DNA of 8,159 nucleotides from an uncultured Bacteroidota bacterium (GTDB lineage Bacteria; Bacteroidota; Bacteroidia; Bacteroidales; CAIWKO01), in contig CALGYY010000064.1 in the NCBI GenBank assembly GCA_937934705.1, positions 1-8,159 of the forward strand, in the 5' to 3' direction. The stretch's first letter is position 1. Each line of letters begins with the position of its first letter. Under the pieces are notes generated by a model that made no database searches, was not told the DNA's origin, and saw nothing but the letters and a program-made list of their open reading frames with translations. Below, in pieces: positions 1 through 7,300 of this stretch. A program made the position numbers and the translations under genes.

Positions 1-257
1 TCCCATTCCTTCACCGGACTGAAAAGGATGGCAAACACCCTCTTAAAGAGGTTACCGCTTTTCACACCGGCGATCACTTCATCCGATTTAACATCAGTGA
101 AGGTTTTCGCGTCGATCTTTTCTTCACTCTTGCTGTTTTCGGTCCGCGGGCTCTCTCCATAGGGACTGCTGACCGGTGGAGTGTCGAGTTTGGATCCGCA
201 TACATGGCAGAATGCTGCTCCTTCTTTAACTTCCGCGTGACATTTTGGACATTGCAT
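1..257 (-). CDS. Zinc-ribbon protein, probably a membrane protein with a Yip1-like domain (3' partial)
   Basis: Only the first 85 codons are visible; the gene runs off the left edge. The protein opens MQCPKCHAEV and has a C3-x2-C6 ... C17-x2-C20 zinc ribbon within its first 24 residues, the short metal-binding tag common at the N-terminus of bacterial membrane proteins. A low-complexity polar linker rich in Ser, Glu and Lys follows (about residues 25-66). The last visible stretch, GNLFKRVFAILFSPVKEW (residues 68-85), resembles the entry to Yip1-type multi-pass membrane domains in Bacteroidota, where an 'ILxSPxxEW' segment precedes the first membrane helix; that assignment is from memory of the family. 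The ATG lies 69 bp downstream of the carbamate kinase stop, with no obvious promoter or terminator between, so co-transcription with it is likely. No Shine-Dalgarno sequence is evident. The zinc ribbon is secure; the membrane domain is a guess because it lies outside the window. Confidence 0.75.
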   Translation of the reverse strand, partial: MQCPKCHAEVKEGAAFCHVCGSKLDTPPVSSPYGESPRTENSKSEEKIDAKTFTDVKSDEVIAGVKSGNLFKRVFAILFSPVKEW

Positions 258-326
258 GGTTCAATGGTTTTAGGGGTTAAACATCTGTCTTATTTTAATA
301 GCATTCAGATATTCCTATGCATATTT

Positions 327-1271
327 CTATCCTTTGATGATTTTCGTCCCGCAATCAGGATTCTGAAGCTGAGACGCTTCCGTAATAATCGTCTCCCCGC
401 CTCCATCTTCAGCAAAGCGGATGGCAGCCCTGACTTTCGGTGCCATGGATCCTTCTGCGAAGTGGCCTGCGTCGAGATATGCCCTGGCTTCAGTGGTGGT
501 GATCACATCCAGTTGCTTCTGATCCGGTTTATTGAAATTAATGCAGACTTTGGGAACATCGGTCAGAATATAAAACTCATCCGCATGAATCTGAGTCGCC
601 AGGAGGGCTGATGCCAGGTCCTTGTCAATAACCGCATCGATGCCTTCGAGAACGTTATCCTTTTTGTAATAAACAGGAATTCCGCCACCGCCGACAGAAA
701 TTACAATCTGGCCGTTTTTTGCCAGGGTTTCGATCGACTGGCGGTTTCCTATTCTCATGGGGACCGGCGAGGCCACGACTTTCCTCCATCCGCGCCCACG
801 CGGATCCTCTTTAAATACACTGTTTTGTTCAGCAGACATGCGGTCGGCCTCTTCTTTAGTATAGAAGGGTCCTACAGGCTTGGTCGGATTACTGAATGCA
901 GGGTCGTTTTTATCAACGAGTACCTGGGTTACAATGGTGATCACATCATTGTTCATCCCGTTTTCCTCCAGCACATTCCGCAGCTGTTGTTCGATGACGT
1001 AACCGATGAAACCCTGAGAGTATGCACCGCAGATATCGAGTGGCATCTCGGGGATCCCGAACATTTTGGCACCGGCAATGTTCTGCAAAAGTATGTTCCC
1101 GACCTGGGGGCCGTTTCCATGGGTTATCACCAGGTTATGTCCTGAACGGATCAAACCCAGAAGGTTCAGACAGGTTTCCCTGGCATTGCTTTCCTGTTCG
1201 TGAATGGTACCCTTTTGTTCTCCTCTGAGCAAGGCATTCCCGCCGAAAGCAACGACTGCAAGTTTCTTCAT
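327..1271 (-). CDS. arcC: Carbamate kinase
   Basis: This 314-residue protein matches the usual carbamate kinase length. In fermentative arginine breakdown the enzyme makes ATP and carbamate (which decays to NH3 and CO2) from carbamoyl phosphate and ADP, in the cytoplasm. Family motifs appear in order: the nucleotide/phosphate loop FGGNALL (residues 9-15), HGNGPQVGN (51-59), DICGAYSQGFIGY (79-91), the lysine-bearing NPTKPVGPFY (128-137), WRKVVASPVP (162-171), SVGGGGIPV (192-200) and IDKDLASALLA (215-225). The whole amino acid kinase fold appears intact. The frame extends upstream to a TTG at 1328, but the ATG at 1271 is chosen because the protein then begins MKKLAVVAFGGNA as in homologues, and because a consensus promoter at 1299-1329 lies inside the would-be extension. 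It sits between a universal stress protein gene (95 bp upstream) and a zinc-ribbon gene (69 bp downstream). No arginine deiminase or carbamoyltransferase gene is visible nearby. Confidence 0.96.
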   Translation of the reverse strand: MKKLAVVAFGGNALLRGEQKGTIHEQESNARETCLNLLGLIRSGHNLVITHGNGPQVGNILLQNIAGAKMFGIPEMPLDICGAYSQGFIGYVIEQQLRNVLEENGMNNDVITIVTQVLVDKNDPAFSNPTKPVGPFYTKEEADRMSAEQNSVFKEDPRGRGWRKVVASPVPMRIGNRQSIETLAKNGQIVISVGGGGIPVYYKKDNVLEGIDAVIDKDLASALLATQIHADEFYILTDVPKVCINFNKPDQKQLDVITTTEARAYLDAGHFAEGSMAPKVRAAIRFAEDGGGETIITEASQLQNPDCGTKIIKG

Positions 1272-1298
1272 AAAAATTTGATTTTTGTGATTTGAACG

Positions 1299-1329
1299 CA
1301 AAACTAAGCATTCAATTTGAAAGGACAAA
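1299..1329 (-). promoter_or_regulatory. Bacteroidota-type promoter of arcC
   Basis: On the minus strand a TTTG (-33 element, 1326-1329) is followed after exactly 19 bases by TAGTTTTG (-7 element, 1299-1306). This fits the known Bacteroidota consensus TTTG-N19-TAnnTTTG at every fixed position. Transcription would start near 1292, leaving a leader of about 20 A/T-rich bases before the arcC ATG at 1271. The site also argues against the upstream TTG start at 1328. Confidence 0.65.
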
Positions 1330-1366
1330 CACAGCGGAAGAAATCAGTTTGCGAAGAAAGGACGGA

Positions 1367-2203
1367 TCAGTTAAAACCCTGCGCTACACCGACATCCCGG
1401 AGGTTCACACAGAGAACGGGTATCTTTGACTCGTTAAATATGAACTGCCGGTCAATAGGATCCATCGATCTGAAGAGCTTTTGCGGACGGTACATGATGA
1501 TAAATAGGTCACATTTCTGCTCAAGGCCGTAGCGAAGAGCCTCAAGCGGAAAGGCCTTCATCGGGCCTTCTGCGATCTTCGTCTCATGTCTGATCCCTTT
1601 CTTGTCGAAAAAGTCCTGCACCTGCTCAATGATCCTATGATGCTTGTAGACCTTCGTGGGATCTTTCTGGTTCATCGAGAAGATACTGATGGAAGCATTG
1701 CATTTCGCCGCGATCCTTGCGGCCCAACCCGTTTTCTGACGACTGCCGTGAAAATCATCCAGCGGAAAGAGTATCTTCTGACAACTGCAAATGGCCGAGT
1801 TCTGCTGAATGACAAAGACAGGAACAGGAGACTTACTGACCACTTTCATAATGGCGCTGGCCCCGTGTCTCGGCTCATCGATACCAAGCACCATGAACAT
1901 CACATTCAGCTTACCGGCAATTTTTTTTATGCCTTTTATGGATGAGGACTGAATCAGATAGTCGCTTTCCACCTGGCTCCCGCTCCTGACTTCCTGACAC
2001 AATTTCTGCATTTCATCATCCAGACCCTTACGGCTGATATTATTCGCTTTCATATAGCGTTTGGTTCCGGGATCCAGAATATTCAGGAACTTGATACTGT
2101 ATCCGAACATCCGGGCCAGTGAAATCGTATGAGAAAGCGCCTGCCGTGAGACTTCCGTAAAATCGTAGGGTATCAGAATTACGGGCTGATGGCTGTTGAC
2201 CAT
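1367..2203 (-). CDS. Universal stress protein with two UspA domains, degenerate ATP-binding motif
   Basis: This 278-residue cytoplasmic protein has two UspA-type Rossmann-like domains in tandem. The first covers about residues 7-133, from VILIPYDFTEVS (with the conserved Asp at 14) to the terminal strand SPVPVFVIQ. The second covers about 143-270, from ILFPLDDF to KIPVLCVN. Such proteins help cells survive starvation and other stresses; some bind ATP and others do not. The G-x2-G-x9-G-[S/T] nucleotide loop expected before the last strand of domain 1 is replaced by LGIDEPRHGASAIMK (106-120), which lacks that spacing, and domain 2 has no glycine loop at all. It therefore looks like a non-ATP-binding member. 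It is a neighbour and probable paralogue of the Usp gene at 2374-3231: both share a second-domain ending of the form DxQxIFN...IPVxCVN. The 170-bp gap upstream holds a candidate promoter. Confidence 0.9.
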   Translation of the reverse strand: MVNSHQPVILIPYDFTEVSRQALSHTISLARMFGYSIKFLNILDPGTKRYMKANNISRKGLDDEMQKLCQEVRSGSQVESDYLIQSSSIKGIKKIAGKLNVMFMVLGIDEPRHGASAIMKVVSKSPVPVFVIQQNSAICSCQKILFPLDDFHGSRQKTGWAARIAAKCNASISIFSMNQKDPTKVYKHHRIIEQVQDFFDKKGIRHETKIAEGPMKAFPLEALRYGLEQKCDLFIIMYRPQKLFRSMDPIDRQFIFNESKIPVLCVNLRDVGVAQGFN

Positions 2204-2222
2204 AATTGTAGTTTTTACAGGA

Positions 2223-2230
2223 CAAAAATA
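2223..2230 (-). promoter_or_regulatory. Possible -7 element for the usp gene at 1367-2203
   Basis: TATTTTTG on the minus strand matches the Bacteroidota -7 consensus TAnnTTTG. It lies 20 bases upstream of the ATG at 2203, which would give a leader of only about 13 bases. No TTTG or TTG was found at the expected -33 distance, so the call rests on the -7 element alone, in an A/T-rich stretch where chance matches are easy. Confidence 0.35.
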
Positions 2231-2277
2231 AACATTTTTTTAACATTTCCGACATCGGAGCCCGTATTTTTATCCAC

Positions 2278-2297
2278 CCTGATATGTCAACATCAGG
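2278..2297 (-). other. Short inverted repeat between the two usp genes
   Basis: CCTGAT (2278-2283) and ATCAGG (2292-2297) can form a 6-bp stem with an 8-base loop, 77 bases downstream of the stop of the usp gene at 2374-3231. On the minus strand it is followed by GGTGGATAAAAATACG rather than a run of T, so it is not a convincing intrinsic terminator. It could be an operator or chance. It is the only hairpin I see in the 170-bp gap. Confidence 0.2.
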
Positions 2298-2373
2298 ATT
2301 ATCAATTCCTGCCAAAAGAAAAAGCAAAATCAGCCTTAGTAAATCCAGCGTTAAAACTACATATGTCAGTAAA

Positions 2374-3231
2374 TCAACTACCGAACCAGTGGGTCGTTGT
2401 TTTATCAACCGGATTTACACACATGACCGGTATGGCGTGGGCATTGAAAATCATCTGTTCGTCATAGGGTCCAAGTATGAAACTGATGGCATCTGGTGTA
2501 GTCATAATAGTGATTAACTCCGCTTGATTTTCAGACGCATACGCAAGAACCTGTTTTCCGAAATTGACACCCTTCTTCGCCTGATAATGGGTATAGGGAA
2601 TTTTGTTCTCTGTGAATTTCTCGAGGATCTGCGAAATAATGGTCCGCGCTTTTCTTCTGCTTTCCTCAAGAGGTTCATAAAGCTGAACCAGGTGGATCTT
2701 CGACTTGAATACTTTAGCAATCATCACCACCCAGCGGACTTTTTGTCTGACTTCAGCCGTTGTGCTGACGGGAAACACGATATTGCGGTATCCCTCATTG
2801 AATTTCGTCCCCTTCTGAATCACAATTACGGGTGCCGGAGATGTGGTGACTACCTTCAGGGCAAAACTACCGGTCAGATGCTGCTGCAATCCCACCTTGC
2901 CATGCGTGCCCAATACAAGAAGACATGCACCGATTTCGGTCGCAACTTCACCGATGGTTGAAAAAATACTACCCTCCCGGGAAATACATCTTACCTGGAT
3001 CGAATATGCCGCCCTGATCTTCACCGCTATTTCTTCCAGGCGATCTGCAATCGCCTTTTCTTCGAGATTCTCTTTCCTGAGCTGCTGCCTGCTCTCTTTG
3101 TCGACCACATGCATAATGGCCAGTTCATAACTGAAATGCCGCGCGATCGATGCCCCATATTCTATGGCATTGAAACAAACCTCTGAAAAGTCAGTCGGCA
3201 CAAGTAAAATCTCATTGAATTTGTTTTCCAT
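2374..3231 (-). CDS. Universal stress protein with two UspA domains, intact ATP-binding motif in domain 1
   Basis: This 285-residue cytoplasmic protein is a tandem UspA protein. Domain 1 (about residues 5-139) begins ILLVPTDFSEV with the conserved Asp14. It keeps the full nucleotide-binding signature G108-x2-G111-x9-G121-S122, followed by the strand SPAPVIVIQ, so ATP binding is likely. Domain 2 (about 149-273) runs from IVFPVSTT to AIPVMCVN and has lost the glycine loop, as often happens in the second half of such fusions. The start 10 bp after the HD-domain gene's stop implies a shared transcript with it. With the second usp gene downstream, the order suggests tandem duplication followed by divergence. 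The exact stress role cannot be read from the sequence. Confidence 0.93.
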   Translation of the reverse strand: MENKFNEILLVPTDFSEVCFNAIEYGASIARHFSYELAIMHVVDKESRQQLRKENLEEKAIADRLEEIAVKIRAAYSIQVRCISREGSIFSTIGEVATEIGACLLVLGTHGKVGLQQHLTGSFALKVVTTSPAPVIVIQKGTKFNEGYRNIVFPVSTTAEVRQKVRWVVMIAKVFKSKIHLVQLYEPLEESRRKARTIISQILEKFTENKIPYTHYQAKKGVNFGKQVLAYASENQAELITIMTTPDAISFILGPYDEQMIFNAHAIPVMCVNPVDKTTTHWFGS

Positions 3232-3241
3232 TGCTAAATAT

Positions 3242-3934
3242 TTAGGTATTAGTTAATCGATTATCACAATTGTTCTTTAAATCATTTAAACGATCCTGTA
3301 TTCTGCTAATATTCAAAATCTTCTGCTCATTACGCATCGATTGAGCGGTATTTGTAAAGAAGTGGTGACGGGTCAAAAAATCGAGCTGAAGCATGTACCA
3401 CTCAAGATCAGAATACATGGCATGACCAAGGTTACTCCATTCCTGCCTCAGTAAATCCGAAACACGCCAGTAATCCTCACGCCCCAGATAATCCAGGTCT
3501 GCATCACAAATAATTTCTTCAGCAAGATTACAGGGCTTGATTTCAATATTGGAAGCCTTGATCAGCCGGCAAACAGAACCAATCTCGCTCTCCGAATAAC
3601 CAAACGATGGTAAAACTTCAATGGCAATATCCACAGCCCGCTCTTCATGTCCCGGATATCCTCCCGGAATGCCTAATTCATGGAAGTAAGCAGCTGTGCC
3701 GACAATCATGGTCTCGTGGGTGGTCAGTCCCTCCAAATGCGATAAGCGCTCTGCAGCAGCGTGAACATCAAGGGTATGCGCAAGATTGTGATACGTATAC
3801 GCTCTGAGACTTTCATGCTTCAGTCGATTAAGGGCATAATCACCTGCTGATCGGTAATCCAAGGTCGGGTTTTTCCTGCAATGATATATTTTTTTTTGAT
3901 CCGGACAGGACCGCGGGTGCATTTTTTCTGACAT
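3242..3934 (-). CDS. HD-superfamily metal-dependent phosphohydrolase with an HE variant of the HD dyad
   Basis: This 230-residue predicted cytoplasmic protein has the order of metal-binding residues expected of HD-superfamily phosphohydrolases. YHNLAHTLDV supplies the first histidine (H53), AAYFHELG the dyad (H85-E86), GHEERAVDIA a further histidine (H96), and CDADLDYLG the distal acidic residue (D144 or D146). The usual dyad in this family is His-Asp (FHDxG); here the codon is GAA, giving Glu. These enzymes hydrolyse phosphate bonds of nucleotides or similar compounds, but no substrate can be assigned. The roughly 30-residue N-terminus before the domain is polar and includes an A9 run at codons 13-16. 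The gene heads the minus-strand cluster and ends 10 bp before a universal stress gene, so the two are likely co-transcribed and perhaps linked in a nucleotide-based stress response (inference). The first ATG is used; Met5 is an alternative. Confidence 0.85.
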   Translation of the reverse strand: MSEKMHPRSCPDQKKIYHCRKNPTLDYRSAGDYALNRLKHESLRAYTYHNLAHTLDVHAAAERLSHLEGLTTHETMIVGTAAYFHELGIPGGYPGHEERAVDIAIEVLPSFGYSESEIGSVCRLIKASNIEIKPCNLAEEIICDADLDYLGREDYWRVSDLLRQEWSNLGHAMYSDLEWYMLQLDFLTRHHFFTNTAQSMRNEQKILNISRIQDRLNDLKNNCDNRLTNT

Positions 3935-4043
3935 ATATCACTTTTCTGCCTGCATTCCTGAACTTAGTTATCCACAACCTAAATGTTCAGCCTGTTAATA
4001 TCAATTTTAAATCACTGTCTTACAATAATATGCAGTTAATTTA

Positions 4044-4267
4044 CAGGAAATGCCTAATTTTTTAGAATTCATGGGTAAAAAACTTGCTTTGGGCGATTTT
4101 TTTTCGTATATTTACAACCATCGGGAAACTTTATACGTCATGACTTAGAGCGAATTTTCAGGCTAAAAATTTAACAGGCAATAATACGGATCAGGATCGC
4201 AAGACAGATAATTAAATTTAAAACTTTGATATTCAAATCTTTACAAAATATTTTTTCAGGAAATGCC
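4044..4267 (+). repeat. 11-bp direct repeat CAGGAAATGCC, two copies
   Basis: CAGGAAATGCC occurs identically at 4044-4054 and 4257-4267, the second copy lying inside the presumed leader of the surface protein gene. A related CAGGAATGC occurs on the minus strand near 3951-3959. The copies flank the candidate promoter at 4084-4114, so they could bind a regulator, but no known site is recognised and chance is not excluded. Confidence 0.35.
4084..4114 (+). promoter_or_regulatory. Candidate Bacteroidota-type promoter of the surface protein gene
   Basis: TTG (4084-4086) is followed after 20 bases by TATATTTA (4107-4114), one mismatch from the -7 consensus TAnnTTTG, with spacing in the accepted range for Flavobacterium-like promoters. 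An overlapping TTTG at 4088-4091 would be too close. Transcription would start near 4120, giving an unusually long leader of about 270 bases before the ATG at 4390. Confidence 0.42.
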
Positions 4268-4321
4268 AAAATAAACAAGCAGAATAGTTACAAAGAACAG
4301 GCTAAAGCTATAAACGTGCGG

Positions 4322-4366
4322 TTAATTGATGATTCTGAAATTGGGGAATGGATGGTTGTCAATTAA
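4322..4366 (+). promoter_or_regulatory. Possible RNA hairpin just upstream of the surface protein start
   Basis: TTAATTGA (4322-4329) and TCAATTAA (4359-4366) are perfect 8-bp complements. In RNA the stem extends inward with U-G, G-U, A-U, U-G and U-G pairs to 13 bp (4322-4334 with 4354-4366), closing a 19-base loop. It ends 23 bases before the ATG at 4390, and its loop contains the alternative in-frame ATG at 4348. It could affect translation, but the stem is A/U and wobble rich and may be weak. Confidence 0.3.
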
Positions 4367-4389
4367 TTACAAATCAAAACCTACCCGTC

Positions 4390-7300
4390 ATGATCAAAGG
4401 AGATACGTTGGTAAAAGTTGATGCAGGGGTCGCGTCCTTTACCGTAGTGAGGGTTCCGAAGGAACTCCGTGGTATCATCTCCCCCGTGAGAGCATTGAAA
4501 GTCTTGCTGGCTCTGCTGGCCGCCTGGATCTTCATTGCAGCCGGACATCAGGAGGCCAAAGCCCAGTCAGGGCTTTGCGATCCGACTGTGCCATTTTTCA
4601 CGGTTAACCTGACCGGGCAACCTGCAGGAACCTGGATCTCTCCCAACGTGGCCAGGCAGGATCTATGCTGTGGTAATTCAAACCCTGACCGCTGCATAGA
4701 GTTCCAGATCACTCTGGATCCGGGTACGGTGGCACTTAATTTCTACATTGCCTCCGGTGCCATTCCCCCGGGAGCCATGTACTACCAGATTAACTGCGGC
4801 CCTCCAGTGGCAGTTGGTACCCCCGTCTGTCTCACCGGCCCCGGACCCCACACCCTGACCTTCTGCAAACCCGGTAACAACCCCAACACATATGGCATCA
4901 TTGGTATCCCGGCCCCGGGTATCATCGGCGATAATATGGCCTCTCAAATCTGTCCGGCAACCATCATTGCAACCGGTTATGACAACTCGACTCTCGAATG
5001 GACTGAAATAACCTCCGGTACAGGCGCATACAACTCTTACCTCTCAGATCTCTTCAACGAAGACACCATCGTCATTACGCCTGGCCCCGGCTTTCCTCCC
5101 TATATTGATGTTCAGGTCTGTGGTGATGTTCTCGCCCCTGAATGTTATGCCAGTATTTACATCTGCGATACTTTCCGCATCAACTTCTACCAATACGTCA
5201 CCGCCACCATTAACCCCAACCCGGCCAACTACTGTCTGGCCGATATGGGCGTACTCCTGACGGGCATGACCAATGGCGGGATACCGCCATTTACTTATGA
5301 ATGGCATGCCGGACCAAATGGAACCGGTCCCCTGGTGGGTACTGGAACCACCTACTTCGCAACTGCGCCCGGCGTCTACAGTTTTGTGGTCATGGATTCA
5401 ACATATCCTGATTGTCCCCGGGCCGTTGCAAATACAACCGTCACCATGTACCCCAGCCCGGGTGTTATGCTGGCACCCTCAGCACCCATTGCCTGTTATG
5501 GCGTTCCTGTTCCTCTGACCGCCTCAGGAGCACAGAACTATATCTGGTCACCCGCTACGGGACTTTCAGCAACTACCGGCTCGACCGTAACCGCCACACC
5601 ACCGGTTACAACAACATACACGCTGATCGGTTGGAACAACGGTCCATTAGCCTGTGCTGATACACTCTACTTTACATTTACGGTGATCCCTCCGCCTAAT
5701 ATCAGCGCAGGACCCGACGACACCATTTGCCGCGGTTCCTGCACCCAACTGAATGGCACAGGGGGCATGATTTACCAATGGTCACCAACAACAGGACTCA
5801 GTAATCCAAATGTTGCGAGACCAAATGCTTGTCCTTTGGTCACCACAACTTATACCTTGACAGCATGGCAGGTTTCCGGGCAATTAATTTGTAATGGCGA
5901 CTTCAGCCTCGGAAACACCTGCTTCTCCACGCAATATACTTATTCATTCAACCTGTGGCCTGAAGGCTATTATTACGTGGGGCCTGACCCGCATGCCAAT
6001 CACGGGAACTGGGCGTCCTGCGCAGACCACACGCCTACTGCAGATAATATGATGATGATCGTGAACGGAGCTCCCATCGCGAATCAGCAGGTGTGGTGTC
6101 AAACTGTAAGCGTTACGCCTAATACAACCTACGCATTCTCCACCTGGGTCACCAGTGTACACCCGGCTAACCCTGCCCGCCTGCAGTTCTCCATCAACGG
6201 AGTGCTGATCGGAGCTCCCTTCAATGCCACCAACGTGGTGTGCCAGTGGAACCAGTTCTATGCTGTTTGGAACTCAGGGGCCAATACCACGGCTCAGATC
6301 TGTATTGTTAACCAAAATCTTATCCGTAACGGTAATGACTTTGCGCTTGACGATATTTCATTCTCCCCGCTTTGTGAAAACACAGACTACGTCACAGTCT
6401 ATGTGTCGAATATCGCATTGAATATGGCAGGAACCAATGTTTCCTGTAACGGAGGAAGTAACGGAACCGCCACCGTAACACCATCGGGCGGAATCGGAAC
6501 CTACAATTATTTATGGTCTAACGGAGCCAATACACCCAGTATCACAGGACTTGCGGCGGGCACATATTGTGTGACGGTTACTGACGCAACTCCCTGTACT
6601 GCAACTGCATGTATCACAATAACCCAACCTCCGGTTCTTACAGCGACTATCTCAGCTTCTACAAACGTAAGTTGTAACGGAGGAAGCAATGGGCAGGCAA
6701 CAGTCAGCCCCGGCGGTGGTACCGCACCTTATTCTTATAACTGGTCAACCGGATCCGGTAGCCAGACGATCACCGGACTGGCAGCCGGAACCTATTGTGT
6801 TACGGTTACTGATGCCCTTTCCTGTACAGCAAGTGTTTGTGTAACCATCACTGAACCTACGCTTCTTACATCTTCAATTGGCTCATCCACCAATGTCAGT
6901 TGTTTTTCTGGCAATGACGGGCAGGCAACGGTGACCGCCAACGGAGGCACCTTACCTTATTCCTACTTGTGGACCAACGGAGGAATAACTGCTACAATAA
7001 CCAACCTTATTGCTGGTAACTACTGTGTAACCGTAACAGACGCTCTGGGATGCACCTCAACTTCATGCGTGACCATCACTGAGCCACCGCTGCTCACGAT
7101 CTCTGTATTCTCTGCTACCAACGTGAGTTGCTTCTCAGGAAGTGATGGAACTGCATCTACTATGGTTTCAGGAGGCACTCCACCTTATGATTATCTGTGG
7201 TCAAACGGAGCTACCACACCCAATGTCACCGGCCTTATTGCAGGTAATTACTGTGTTACTGTAACTGATGACCTGAACTGTACAGCTACAACCTGTGTCA

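Larger units (their letters stand above)
3935..4389. other. AT-rich divergent intergenic region
   Basis: These 455 bases separate the minus-strand HD/usp cluster from the plus-strand surface protein gene. The region is clearly richer in A and T than either neighbour. It holds a plausible rightward promoter (4084-4114), a possible leader hairpin (4322-4366), an 11-bp direct repeat CAGGAAATGCC (4044-4054 and 4257-4267), a 9-bp inverted pair GCCTGTTAA/TTAACAGGC (3990-3998 and 4171-4179) and one perfect DnaA box TTATCCACA (3968-3976). For the leftward gene only a weak promoter is seen: TTG at 4002-4004, 20 bases from TAGGTTGT. I find no tRNA, known riboswitch or convincing small gene. Confidence 0.7.

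Noticed and set aside
204..611. Open frame on the plus strand opposite the zinc-ribbon and carbamate kinase genes
   Set aside because: It lies antisense to two genes with clear family motifs and its product has no recognisable features. The same applies to plus-strand frames at 825-1145, 1586-1945 and 2524-2961.
1272..1328. N-terminal extension of carbamate kinase from a TTG at 1328
   Set aside because: The 19 extra residues do not resemble the family, and a consensus promoter (1299-1329) occupies this stretch; the ATG at 1271 gives the normal N-terminus.
2278..2297. Intrinsic terminator after the usp gene at 2374-3231
   Set aside because: The stem is only 6 bp and is not followed by a T run on the minus strand.
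4071..4148. 25-residue open frame (MGKKLALGDFF...) on the plus strand in the intergenic region
   Set aside because: It overlaps the candidate promoter at 4084-4114, has no upstream signal, and is short enough to arise by chance.
3935..4389. Possible replication origin, because of the DnaA box and A/T richness
   Set aside because: Only one perfect box is present, with no cluster of boxes and no origin-linked genes nearby.
4678..5307. Minus-strand open frames opposite the surface protein gene (4678-4947, 5044-5307; also 5944-6162, 6507-6689)
   Set aside because: They mirror the codon bias of the long plus-strand gene, and their products are low-complexity with no domain.
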